Source: Rugalucina vietnamica (lineage: Eukaryota; Mollusca; Bivalvia; Lucinida; Lucinidae). Taken from it: a stretch of DNA of 64,000 nt. The number at the start of each line of letters is the position of its first letter. The stretch's first letter is position 1. This document shows, piece after piece, positions 29,580 through 40,100 of this stretch. The translations under genes and the position numbers were made by a program. The notes under the pieces are model-generated. The model made no database searches. It worked only from the letters and a program-made list of their open reading frames with translations, and had not been told where the DNA came from. The stretch is taken from the NCBI GenBank assembly GCA_964017185.1, contig OZ024876.1:13021726-13085725 (forward strand). The letters are read 5' to 3'.

Positions 29580-31120
29580 ATCAGTCCACCAATTCCAGAG
29601 AAAAGATATTTTAAGCTTTTTTATCAAATACATGTATTGGCATGGTCACCATCTTGGACATGTGACCTGAACCATTTATATACACTGATTCCCCCTTCCT
29701 AAGGATACGCCACATGAAGTTTGGCTTTGATTGCCCAAATGGTTTATCAGGAAATTGTTTGAATGGTTTTTACCATATATGGGCAGTTGGGCATGACAGC
29801 CATCTTGGTTATGTGACCTTGATTATTTATGTACACATTAGTTCCCCCTTCCTAAGATACTTAATACAAAATTTTGTTTTGATTGGCCAAGCAGTTTTAG
29901 AGGAGAGGTTTGAATGGTGATATACATGCATATTGCACTGAGGAGGGGCAGCCCAACCTCTGGGGTCCAATATTTTTCAGAATAATTCATATTTTGTCCA
30001 TATTTCAAAACCCTGCAAGTTTTTCTCGTCAAATAACATTTATGATTTAATAAAATATAATGGTTTGATCCTTTGGAACAGTAAAACATTCAAAGGGAGA
30101 TAGTATGGACTATATTGCCCAATTTCGGGTAATGAACCCTCATTAAACAGTTTTCATCATTCCAGTGCACATACGACCCATGTTGCCCTTGTCGTGAAAT
30201 AGGTCATGGTCAACACAGGGTTAACAAGTAGCCCAAGGGCAACGATCGCTCACCTGAGAGTCAACAAGTTCATCAACTGGACAAAAGAAAAGTAGCTGGG
30301 GTTTTACCATATATGGGCATGGTGGCCATCTTGTTCATGTGACCTGGATTTCATGCATGTACAGATTGGTTTCCCCCTAGTGTCCTCAATGCTACATACC
30401 AAGTTTCTTGAAAATGGACTTGCCGGTTCTGGAGGAGATGATTTTTGAGTGGTCTTTACCATTTATGGGCTTGGTGGCCATCTTGATCATGTGACAAGGA
30501 TTTCACAATCACACTTTTGTTCCCACTACCCATGGAGGCCCCAGATAAAATTTGGCTTTCATTGGCCAAATAGTTTCAAAGAAGATCTTTGAAAAGTGTG
30601 TAAGGACAACAGACCGGCCAAGGTCAAGAGATGACCTTGACCTCCTTCATCTACTCCATTGGTTGTTTGTATCTACCACTAGCTGCAATAGTTTTCAAAA
30701 AATCCATAGTTTTCACTTTTTCCCATGCAAAAGCCAATGTTTCCAAACTTGACCTGACCGTAAAATAGGTCAAGGTCATCACAGGTCATGATTTATATAC
30801 ACATTGTAGTACTTGAGCCATAGATGCTTCATCCCAAGTTTCGTTGAAATCAGTCAACCGGTTCCAGAGAAGAAGATTTCTGAAGGGTTTTTACTATATA
30901 TGGGCATGGTGGCCATCTTGGTCATGTGACCTGGATTACTTATATACACTTTGGTTCCCACTTCCTATTGATGCTTCATAAAAAATTTGGCTTTGATTTG
31001 CCAAGCGGTTTCAGAGAAGAAGATCTTTGAAAATGGTGGACGAGGACGGACGGACGCCGGGTGCCTGCCTATCCTATAAGCTCACCTGTGAGACTTAGGC
31101 TCAGGTGAGCTAAAAATTTA
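29580..31120 (-). mobile_element. GCTCAC element, - orientation, carrying a dead hammerhead relic
   Basis: The - strand start at about 31115 reads AGCTCACCTGAGCC (AAGTCTCACAGGTGAGC). Internal units have the complement of GGTCACATGACCAAGATGGC and CCATATATGG at about 30306 and 30898. A retrozyme remnant lies at 30047-30160. Confidence 0.7.
30047..30160 (-). repeat. Degenerate retrozyme / hammerhead relic
   Basis: On the - strand it keeps GGGTTCATTACCCGAAATTG and ATATAGTCCATACTATCTCC of the 31.5-33.1 kb units. The catalytic CTGATGA reads TTAATGA, and the 5' strand of stem I no longer pairs with TAGTCC, so it should be inactive. Confidence 0.75.
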
Positions 31121-31536
31121 TGTACAAATACACAGTGCTCTCGTCTCCAATGCTATACGCCAACTTTTTTTTAAATCCGTCCATGGAACTGGATAAGATT
31201 TTTAAAGGGTTTTTACCATATATGGGCATGGCGGCCATCTTGGCCATGTGACATGGATTATATACACATTGGTTCCCCCTTCCTATAGATGCTTCATTTT
31301 AGTTGGTTCTTGTCTGCTGCATGGCCCACTGGGGTTCAACTGATGTTTTTCTTTTGCTCCAGGTTTCAGCACCCATGATCTCTATCCTCGGGCAGCTTAC
31401 TGAATCTGTGTGTCCTTGTTTAAAGCTCACCTGAGCCGAAGGCCCGCAAGGTGAGCTTATCCATCCGTCGTCGTCCGTCCACAATTTCAAAGATCTTCTC
31501 CTCTGAAAGCGCTGGGCCAATCAAAGCCGAACTTAA

Positions 31537-31600
31537 AAAGGGCTACTGATGAGGGTTCATTACCCGAAATTGTGCAATATAGTCCATACTATCTCCCTTT
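31537..31600 (+). ncRNA. Hammerhead ribozyme (type I), copy 1
   Basis: GGCTA pairs with TAGTC (stem I). The core CTGATGA is followed by stem II GGGT/ACCC with loop TCATT, GAAA, and stem III ATTG/CAAT with a 2-nt loop. Predicted cleavage is after A at 31579 (AUA triplet). AAAG / CTTT can extend stem I beyond an internal loop. Confidence 0.88.
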
Positions 31601-31910
31601 GAATGTTTTTACTGCTTCCAGAGGATCAAACCTTTATATTTTATTTGCTATTACTGCAGCTGGTGTTGTGCCGTGTGGCGGCCCTAAAAAGTCTCCCCGT
31701 ACATCATCCATAGTGCAGATTATATTTTTATTTAGGTCCTTTGAGATTAGTAAAGGTATTCAGAGTGTTCAAAACACCCACGTTTAGAAACATACTTCTA
31801 AGCAATGTTTAAATTAGTTGACTGCGTTTGGAAATGTGTCTTTTATTTAGACCTCTCATGTAAATTTTCGAAATTACAGTACAATAGTCTGGCTTTCGTT
31901 GCCGGCTTAA

Positions 31911-31974
31911 AAAGGGCTACTGATGAGGGTTCATCACCCGAAATTGTGCAATATAGTCCATACTATCTCCCTTT
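31911..31974 (+). ncRNA. Hammerhead ribozyme (type I), copy 2
   Basis: Same core and stems as copy 1; the stem II loop is TCATC. Predicted cleavage is between 31953 and 31954. Confidence 0.9.
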
Positions 31975-32284
31975 GAATGTTTTTACTGCTTCCAGAGGAT
32001 CAAACCTTTATATTTTATTTGCTATTACTGCAGCTGGTGTTGTGCCGTGTGGCGGCCCTAAAAAGTCTCCCCGTACATCATCCATAGTGCAGATTATATT
32101 TTTATTTAGGTCCTTTGAGATTAGTAAAGGTATTCAGAGTGTTCAAAACACCCACGTTTAGAAACATACTTCTAAGCAATGTTTAAATTAGTTGACTGCG
32201 TTTGGAAATGTGTCTTTTATTTAGACCTCTCATGTAAATTTTCGAAATTACAGTACAATAGTCTGGCTTTCGTTGCCGGCTTAA

Positions 32285-32348
32285 AAAGGGCTACTGATGA
32301 GGGTTCATCACCCGAAATTGTGCAATATAGTCCATACTATCTCCCTTT
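32285..32348 (+). ncRNA. Hammerhead ribozyme (type I), copy 3
   Basis: Identical to copy 2 in the ribozyme; predicted cleavage between 32327 and 32328. Confidence 0.9.
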
Positions 32349-32654
32349 GAATGTTTTTACTGCTTCCAGAGGATCATACCTTTATATTTTATTTGCTATT
32401 ACTGCAGCTGGTGTTGTGCCGTGTGGCGGCCCTAAAAAGTCTCCCCGTACATCATCCATAGTGCAGATTATATTTTTATTTTGGTCCTTTGAGATTAGTA
32501 AAGGTATTCAGAGTGTTCAAAACACCCACGTTTAGAAACATACTTCTAAGCAGTTTAAATTAGTTGACTGTTTGGAAATGTGTCTTTTATTTAGACCTCT
32601 CATGTAAATTTTCGAAATTACAGTACAATAGTCTGGCTTTCGTTGCCGGCTTAA

Positions 32655-32718
32655 AAAGGGCTACTGATGAGGGTTCATTACCCGAAATTGTGCAATATAG
32701 TCCATACTATCTCCCTTT
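32655..32718 (+). ncRNA. Hammerhead ribozyme (type I), copy 4
   Basis: Same stems, stem II loop TCATT; predicted cleavage between 32697 and 32698. Confidence 0.9.
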
Positions 32719-33028
32719 GAATGTTTTTACTGCTTCCAGAGGATCAAACCTTTATATTTTATTTGCTATTACTGCAGCTGTTGTTGTGCCATGTGGCGGC
32801 CCTAAAAAGTCTCCCCGTACATCATCCATAGTGCAGATTATATTTTTATTTAGGTCCTTTGAGATTAGTAAAGGTATTCAGAGTGTTCAAAACACCCACG
32901 TTTAGAAACATACTTCTAAGCAATGTTTAAATTAGTTGACTGCGTTTGGAAATGTGTCTTTTATTTAGACCTCTCATGTAAATTTTCGAAATTACAGTAC
33001 AATAGTCTGGCTTTCGTTGCCGGCTTAA

Positions 33029-33092
33029 AAAGGGCTACTGATGAGGGTTCATTACCCGAAATTGTGCAATATAGTCCATACTATCTCCCTTT
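33029..33092 (+). ncRNA. Hammerhead ribozyme (type I), copy 5
   Basis: A complete ribozyme in the last, 3'-truncated unit; predicted cleavage between 33071 and 33072. Confidence 0.88.
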
Positions 33093-33440
33093 GAATGTTT
33101 TTACTGCTTCCAGAGGATCAAACCTTTATATTTTATTCATGTGGAGCATCCTTTAGGAAGGGGGAATGAAATTTTATATAAATGGTTCAGGTCACATGAC
33201 CAAGACGGCCACCATGCCCATATATGGTAAAAACCATAAAAAAATCTTCTCTGGAACCGGTGGACCAATTTCCACGAAACTTGTTATGTAGCATTGGGGA
33301 CTCTGGCCCATCATAGTTTATATAAATCATGACCTTGGGTTGACCTTGACCTATTTCATGGCAAGGTCAATTTTGCTTACATAAGCTTTTCAATGGAAAG
33401 TGAAAATGTTGAATTTTTCAGGAAGTTTTGAAGCCTATGC

Positions 33441-33605
33441 CACATGCGAGTCTGCCACATGTGAGACAAGCCAAGTTCTGCTTGCGGGTGTGCCAGGTGG
33501 TTTTTCTCAAGGTTCTCCCATTTTCGCGCACCTACTGATTGGCTCATATGAGCTGAAATAATCTTGAAAGGGACCTAAAACTGAAAAAAAAAGAAAATAA
33601 AAAAA
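33441..33605 (+). mobile_element. SINE, 5'-truncated, with target duplication
   Basis: Matches the body of the SINE at 5371 (CACATGTGAGACAAGCCAAG to CTTGAAAGGGACC) with an A-rich tail. AAGCCTATG at 33431-33439 is repeated at 33606-33614, as in target-primed reverse transcription. Confidence 0.82.
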
Positions 33606-34264
33606 AAGCCTATGACCCGAAAGTTGGTAGATACAGACATGTTGAGCCAATGAAGTGTTGAGTATTAAAGGTCAAGGTCATTTCTTGAGCTTAGCCAAAG
33701 GTCAGTTACAACTTAATTTTCGCAGCAACCGCTTGACCAATCGAAGCCATATTTTATATGTAGTATCCTTGGGATGGGGGAATGAAAATTTATACAAATG
33801 CTCAAGGTCACATGACCAAGATGGCCGCTATGGCTATAAATAGAAAAAACCTTTAAGAATCTTCTTCTCCAGAGCCAGAAGGCCTAAGATTTTGAAACTT
33901 GGCATGAAGCATCAGGGGGAGGAGCTATACAAAATTTTTATAAATCATGACCCTTGGATGACCTTGACCTATTTTAAGACAAGGTCAACGTAGGTCGCCC
34001 ATGCATTTGAATGGGGAAAATTGTCAAAATGTCGTTTGAAGGGAAAATCTTTATGGGCATGGGCAAATGGACTGAAGATTTATGATTCTGAAAAAAATTG
34101 GACCCCAGGGGCAGGTCTGCCCCCACAGGGGCAGGTCTGCCCCCACCATGGGGCAATATGTGTATTTCCATAATATTCAAAGATCTTCTCTAAAACCGCT
34201 TGGCCAATCAAAGCCAAATAATTTCATGTGGAGCATTCTTAGGGAGAATGAAAGTTTATATATA

Positions 34265-34451
34265 CAGTTCAACCTCGTTATAACGCGCCTCACTATAGTG
34301 CGGTTTTCAGTATAACACGGTCATGTCATGGCTCCCAAAATGATTATTTTGCTATGTGTCTATTGTAAATAACCTCATTATAACACGGTTCACTTATAAC
34401 ACGGTCTGTTTTCATGGACCCCAAAGATAGCGTTATAATGAGGTTGACCTG
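34265..34451. mobile_element. pogo/Tigger-type MITE (Tc1/mariner group), TSD TA
   Basis: Inverted ends CAGTTCAACCTCGTTATAAC and CGTTATAATGAGGTTGACCTG, flanked by TA. It has no transposase. Confidence 0.85.
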
Positions 34452-36094
34452 TATGATCAAGGTCACATGTCCAAGATAGCCGCCATAGCTATAAATAGCA
34501 AGAACCTTTAAAAATCTCCAGAATCAGGTCTATGATTTTGAAACTTGGCATGAAGCATCAAGCAATGGAGCTCTACAAAGTTTATATAAATCATGACCTT
34601 GATCTATTTTATGGCAAGGTCAACATAGGTTGCCTACGCATTTGAATGGGGAAATTTAGTAAAATGTTATTAAGTGGAGAGGGGGGGGGGGACTTGCTGG
34701 GAATATGCAAATGGACAGAAGATTTATGGTTTTGAAAAAAATTGTCCTCAGGGGGTTGTCTGCCCCTGTCCAAGGGCTATATACATGTATATGACCATAA
34801 TATTCAAACATCTTCTCTGAAACCTCTTGACCAATTAAAGCCAAACATTAAGTGGAGCATCGTTAGGAAAGGGGAGTGAAAGTTAATATGAATGGTCCAG
34901 GTCACATAAACAAGATGGCGGCCATGGCTATAAATTGTAAAAACAATTACATGTATAAATCTTCTTCAGAACCGGAAGACCTATGATTTTGAAACTTGGC
35001 CTGAAGCATCAATGAATGCAGCTCTACAAAGTTTGTATAAATCATGACCCTGGGATGGCCTTGACCTATTTTATGGCGAGGTCAACTTAAATTACATATC
35101 CCAGTTCTCAGGTGAGCATTTACAGGACCATTGGTCCTCTTGTATATTCACCATGGTGGTTATCAGGATTTGTTTGCCTTTAGAAATTCACCACAAGGAC
35201 CTAACAACTCACTAAATGTTGTGAACCACTGCAGATGAGGGTGAGGTTAAAATCGATTTAAGCAGCACTAAGCCCCCAGTAATTATATATTACTGATCAT
35301 TGCAAGGCCATACTTCTGTTGTGGTTCCATTTGTTTTATATTTTCGAGACGAATTTTTGTGCTGTTTGAACAAGTTCGGGAAATAGCTGCTCACTCGGCT
35401 TGTGATATGTTTTCTAAATATTAGTACCTAATTGTCAATTTAGTTTTTCCCATCTCGGTTTTTGGACTGGGAATTTCTTTCTTGATTGTGCCTTTTCCTG
35501 AACATTGCCTATTTGTTCCTTTTCATATAAAATTTGGCTTTGACTGGCTATACATTTTCAGAGAAGAGCTTTGAAAATGGTGGACGACGTGTGCCTACAG
35601 CTTTGATTATTTTAAGGTTTTAAACATATGGACATGGCACCTATCTTGGTCTCTTGACCTAGACCACTTATACAAACTTTCATTCCCCCTTCCCTTGGAT
35701 GCTCACTTGAAGTTTGGCTTTGATTGGCCAAGCTGTTTCAGGAGAGATGTTTGAACATGGTGAACGGCGACAAATGCCAGAGCATACCTATCCTATTTAC
35801 TCACTTTAGAGCCTTTGGCTCAGGTGAGATAATAAACACGTCCAAATCAACTAGAATGAATAGGTTTGTCTGGCTTCACAGGAATATTACCAAGTTCAGA
35901 TTTAATCAAGGTTTAGAAAATATGTGGTGATGGTTGTGTTTGCTTTATGTCTGGTCAACAGCCAAGGTTGTGTGCCGTAGTCAGTTATCCTAGCCACATC
36001 ACTCCTCCTCAGCTTTGTTACAAAATTTAAGAAACGCTATAAATCCTGCCCAGTATATAGCAATTTGTGTTGTCAGCTCATAGGTGTACATGTA

Positions 36095-36827
36095 CAGGTG
36101 ACTCCCATTAACTCAAACTGGAGTGGACGGAGCTTATCACTTAGAGTTATCAGTATTACGAGTTAACCAATTCATGACGTCATAGCTACCAAAATCGTAA
36201 GACATACTGGGTCCTTCATTAGATTGCTAGGTTGTATGATCTGACATTATAAAAGGTTATTCTTACAATAATTTTAAGAATCCTGACCAAGTCTGCCATT
36301 TTAAATCAATTAAGGACGGCTGAAATCACTTAAAGGTGCACCGAGCCGACTTGTTCCACAATAGATCAAACGAGACCCGCACTAACATCAATTATTGTGT
36401 AAGATGTGTCAACACACGGGGTAATTACAGCAGTCATCGTAAAGCCGACCAATAATTCTGTTACACTTGTGTAGTTGTAAAATGAACTGATTGCAAAGCA
36501 GGTCAGTCTGTTTTCACAGCTCATTTAGTTGGGGTAATTAAAAATGACTAAAAGGATTTTATTCACCTATTAATCAGGTAAGATTCGTTCGTTGCAAAAA
36601 AAAACAAAAACTTGCCAACCTAATTTGATGTAGCGTACGAGTTAAGCATCGTAAATTGAACTGAATTTACATGACCGGGACACAAAACTTGTCGATTTAG
36701 GCATGGTTCGAGTTATGCGTTGTTGAAATACAAAGAACATATAGAGAATACGATCGGGACCGGTCTTTAGATTCGACATAAACGACAGTATCGAGGTAAG
36801 GGTTGATGAGGTAACGCGAGCCACCTG
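36095..36827. mobile_element. Possible pogo-like non-autonomous element, TSD TA
   Basis: CAGGTGACTCCCATTAACTC and the complement of GAGGTAACGCGAGCCACCTG face each other, flanked by TA. The arms match at about 15 of 20 positions. The element lies just beyond the RPL17 3' end. Confidence 0.5.
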
Positions 36828-36964
36828 TATTTTAAACACCCATTCTAACAAATTGCATCTATACAAATGATAGTAGACTTTGTTTTCCCAACACCGAATA
36901 GGTGGAGGAATAATACTTAAATAAGGGTAATAAAAGAGTAAAGAAAATAATCTTTTTTTTCCCA

Positions 36965-36970
36965 TTTATT
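36965..36970 (-). terminator. RPL17 polyadenylation signal (AATAAA)
   Basis: A consensus AATAAA on the - strand 30 nt after the RPL17 stop codon, so a very short 3' UTR, as is usual for ribosomal protein mRNAs. Confidence 0.7.
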
Positions 36971-36999
36971 TCCAACTGTTGCACAAAGCACAGCCCTAT

Positions 37000-37148
37000 T
37001 TAGTCTCTCATCATCATTTTTTGTTTCTTTAATTTCTTCTGCGATACTTTTTTCTTTGTGGGTTCATCCTCGACTCCCCCTGGTCTGGGTACAGCCTCCT
37101 CACGCTCCGCCAAGATCAGCTCGATGTGACACGGGCTGCTCATGTATG
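37000..37148 (-). CDS. RPL17: RPL17 coding exon 6 (C-terminus)
   Basis: The exon starts after TTTTTTACAG, encodes (P)[17 protein letters not shown] to the Lys-rich tail, and stops with TAA at 37002-37000. Confidence 0.96.
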
Positions 37149-40100
37149 CTGTAAAAAATAATGTATTGATTATCCAGAGACAACCAGTGCAACTGGGAAT
37201 AACAGCTGCAGGGCGACTGGGAATAACAGCCACTGATGAAATCAATACAAGATTATAGTATTCTAATACCTATCTGGGTACAACTTTACACGGATCCATT
37301 ATGAAAACTTGTCCATGCTATATACAGAGATTTGTTCAATTTCTAAAAATTGAAACTTGGAAAAGTTTTGATATTTTTAATATATTTGCTCCAAACATTG
37401 ATTGTGGGTACACATTGTGAGGCAGTTCTAACAAGTACCCACACTCTCTGTTTTAGATCAAAAACAAGAAAATTAGGTATACCCCTGCAAACCACCGTTG
37501 TACTCTAAACTAGAAAATGTGTTTATGAAACACTATGCCCCCAACTGGTAAGTCACTTTCAAGATGTAAAAATGTCCAAAAATGACTAAGTTCAAATTGT
37601 AAACTAGAGGACCATTGGTCCTGTAGCTCACCTGAGAGATTATCACATTGTAAGCTCATGAGATTTAAACTAATTGAGAATCGACCAATGAAAGTCTATG
37701 CATGGACACTATTGACCCCCGGGGCATGGCCAAATTTGACCCAGGGGCATGACTGGCACAATTTATAATGGGGACTACCAAACATTGCTACATACAAAAT
37801 ATAGAAGCTCTGGGCCTTTTGGTTTCAGAGAAGAAGATTTTTGTTAGTTTTTCCCATTGTAAGTCTATGGAGACTAACTACCCCCGGGGCGTGGCCAAAT
37901 TTGACCCCAGGGGCATGGCTGGCACAATTTATGTAGAGGACTATTAGCCATTGCCACATACAAAATATCAAAGCTGTGTGCACTGTGGTTTCAGAGAAGA
38001 AGATTTTTGAATTTTTTCCCATAGCAAGTCTATTGAGACTATCAACCTCCGGGGCCTGGCCAAATTTGACCCCAGGGGCATGAATGGAACAATTTATGTA
38101 GAGGACCATTAGCCATTGCTACATACCAAATATCAAAGCTGTGGGCCTAGTTAGCTCACCTGAGCCGAAGGCTCACAAGGTGAGCTAATAGGATGGCCAT
38201 GATCCGGCGTCCGTCCGTCGTCGTCCACAATTTCAAAAATCTTCTTCTCTGAAACCGCTTGGCCGATCTAGTTGAAATTTTATGTGGAGCCTCCTTGGGT
38301 AGTGGCATTTCAAGTTTGATCGCGAAATCCAGGTCACATGACCAAGATGGCCGCCACGCCCATATATGTTAAAAACCGCTCAAAAATCTTCTTCTCCAGA
38401 ACCGGTGGGCCGATTTCCTCTAAACTTGGTATGTAGCATCGGGGACTTAAGCCCATCATAGTTTGACAAAATGATGACCCTTGGATGACCTTGACCTATT
38501 TTACGGCAAGGTCAAATTTGGAAACATAGGCTTTTACATGGGAAAAAGTGAAAACTATGGATTTTTTGAAAACTATTGCAGCCTGAGGCCTGAAAAGTGG
38601 TAGATGCAAACAACTAATGGAGTAGATGAAGGTATGTGATTAATTTAGGTCAAGGTCATCTCTTGACCTTGGCCAGTCTGTCGTCCATACACACTTTTCA
38701 AAGATCTTCTTCTCTGAAATTGCTGGGCCAATCAAAGTGAAATTTTATGTGGAGCATCCATGGGTAGGGGAGACGAAAGTTTGATCGCGAAATCCAGGTC
38801 ACATGACCAAGATGGCCGCCACGCCCATATATGGTAAAAACCACTCAAAAATCTTCTTCTCCAGAACCGGCAGGCCGATTTTCATGAAATTTGGTATGTA
38901 GCATTTGGGACTCCAGCCCATCATAGTTTGATAAAATGATGACCCTAGGATGACCTTGACTTATTTTACGGCAAGGTCAATTTTGGAAACATAGGCTTTT
39001 ACATGTGAAAAAGTGAAAACTATGGATTTTTTGAAAACTATTGCAGCCTGATGCCTGAAAAGTGGTGGATGCAAACAACTAATGGAGTAGATGAAGGTAT
39101 ATGATTAATTTAGGTCAAGGTCATCTCTTGACCTTGGCCAGTCTGTCGTCCATACACACTTTTCACAGATCTTCTTCTCTGAAACTGCTGGGCCAATCAA
39201 AGTGAAATTTTATGTGGAGCATCCATGGGTAGGGGAGACGAAAGTTTGATCGTGAAATCCAGGTCACATGACCAAGATGGCTGCCACGCCCATATATGGT
39301 AAAACCACTCAAAAATCTTCTTCTCCAGAACCGGCAGGCCAATTTTCGCGAAAGTTTGTATGTAGCATTTTGGACTCCAGCCCATCATAGTTTGATCAAA
39401 TGCTGACCATAGGATGACCTTGACCTATTTTGCGGCAAGGTCAATTTTGGAAACATAGGCTTTTTCATGGGAAAAGGCGAAAACAATGGATATTTTGGAA
39501 ACTGTTGCAGTCTGAGACCTGAAAGTTGCTAGATGCAGACAACTGATGGAGTCAATGAAGGTAAGTAATTAATGATGGCCAAGGTCATTTCTTGACCTTG
39601 ACCCAAGGTCATTTGAATATCAAAATTAAAATTATAGTTTTCTCAGAAATCACTGGGTTTGGAAACTATTGCAGCCTGAGACCTGAATCTTTGCAGATGC
39701 AGACAACTTATGAATTCAATAAAGGTGTGTGAGTATTCAAGGTCAAGGTCATTTCATGATGACTTAATACTCCAGGATCAGGCTTCAGGTGAGCGTTCTC
39801 AGGACCATTGGTCCTCTGGTGGTTTCAGAGAAGAAGATTTTTTATTTTTTTTTCCCATAGTAAGTCTATGGAGACTATCAACCCCCGGGGCGTGGCCAAA
39901 TTTGACCCCAGGGGCATGAATGGCACAATTTGTGTAGAGGACCATTAGCAATTGCTACATACCAAATATCAAAGCTGTGGGCCTAGTGGTTTCAGAGAAG
40001 AAGATTTTTTTAGTTTTTCCAATTGTAGGTCTATGGAGACTATCGACCCCCGGGGCGTGGCCAAATTTGACCCCGGGGACATGATTGGCACAATTTATGT

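Larger units (their letters stand above)
31533..33137 (+). mobile_element. Retrozyme-like tandem array, 374-bp unit, about 4.3 copies, five hammerhead cores
   Basis: Five CTGATGA cores at 31546, 31920, 32294, 32664 and 32038+1000 (33038) are spaced 374, 374, 370 and 374 bp. Units differ by only a few substitutions and two 2-bp deletions, which implies recent formation. The array begins a few bases before the first hammerhead and ends 100 bp past the fifth, within a host repeat that is otherwise continuous. Retrozymes are known non-autonomous animal and plant retroelements that make circular RNAs with hammerhead ribozymes; tandem repeats without LTRs are the animal form. No protein is needed from the unit. 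A 118-codon frame open in the units is probably fortuitous. Confidence 0.88.
31424..35141 (+). mobile_element. GCTCAC element (+), host of the hammerhead array
   Basis: Starts AGCTCACCTGAGCCGAAGG and ends CAGGTGAGCATTTACAGGAC. It is interrupted by the hammerhead array (31533-33137), a SINE (33441-33605) and a pogo-type MITE (34265-34451). The array breaks the target motif GCC(A/G)AACTT|CATGTGGAGC, which is continuous at 6048-6070. Confidence 0.75.
31295..35525 (+). repeat. P repeat (TTGTCTGTTGCTTGG family), split by an insertion
   Basis: 31295-31423 and 35142-35525 together match the continuous copy at about 61450-62155: TTAGTTGG, CTTGTCTG, CCTCGGGCAGCTT, TCCTTGTTT on the left; GGTGGTTATCA, GTTGTGAACCA, GGGAAATAGCTGCTCACTCG on the right. 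Confidence 0.65.
31125..35832 (-). mobile_element. Outer GCTCAC element (- orientation) of the 31-36 kb nest
   Basis: The left part (31125-31290) ends CTATAGATGCTTCATTT. The same element resumes at about 35525 with CATATAAAATTTGGCTTTG and runs to GCCTTTGGCTCAGGTGAG. The two halves are separated by the P repeat. Confidence 0.6.

Noticed and set aside
31805-33156. Repeated 113-118 codon open frames in the 374-bp units, ending VQNTHV
   Set aside because: The frame reads through the ribozyme and the copies are almost identical because they are recent tandem copies, so openness is not evidence of selection. No domain, signal or codon preference is seen.
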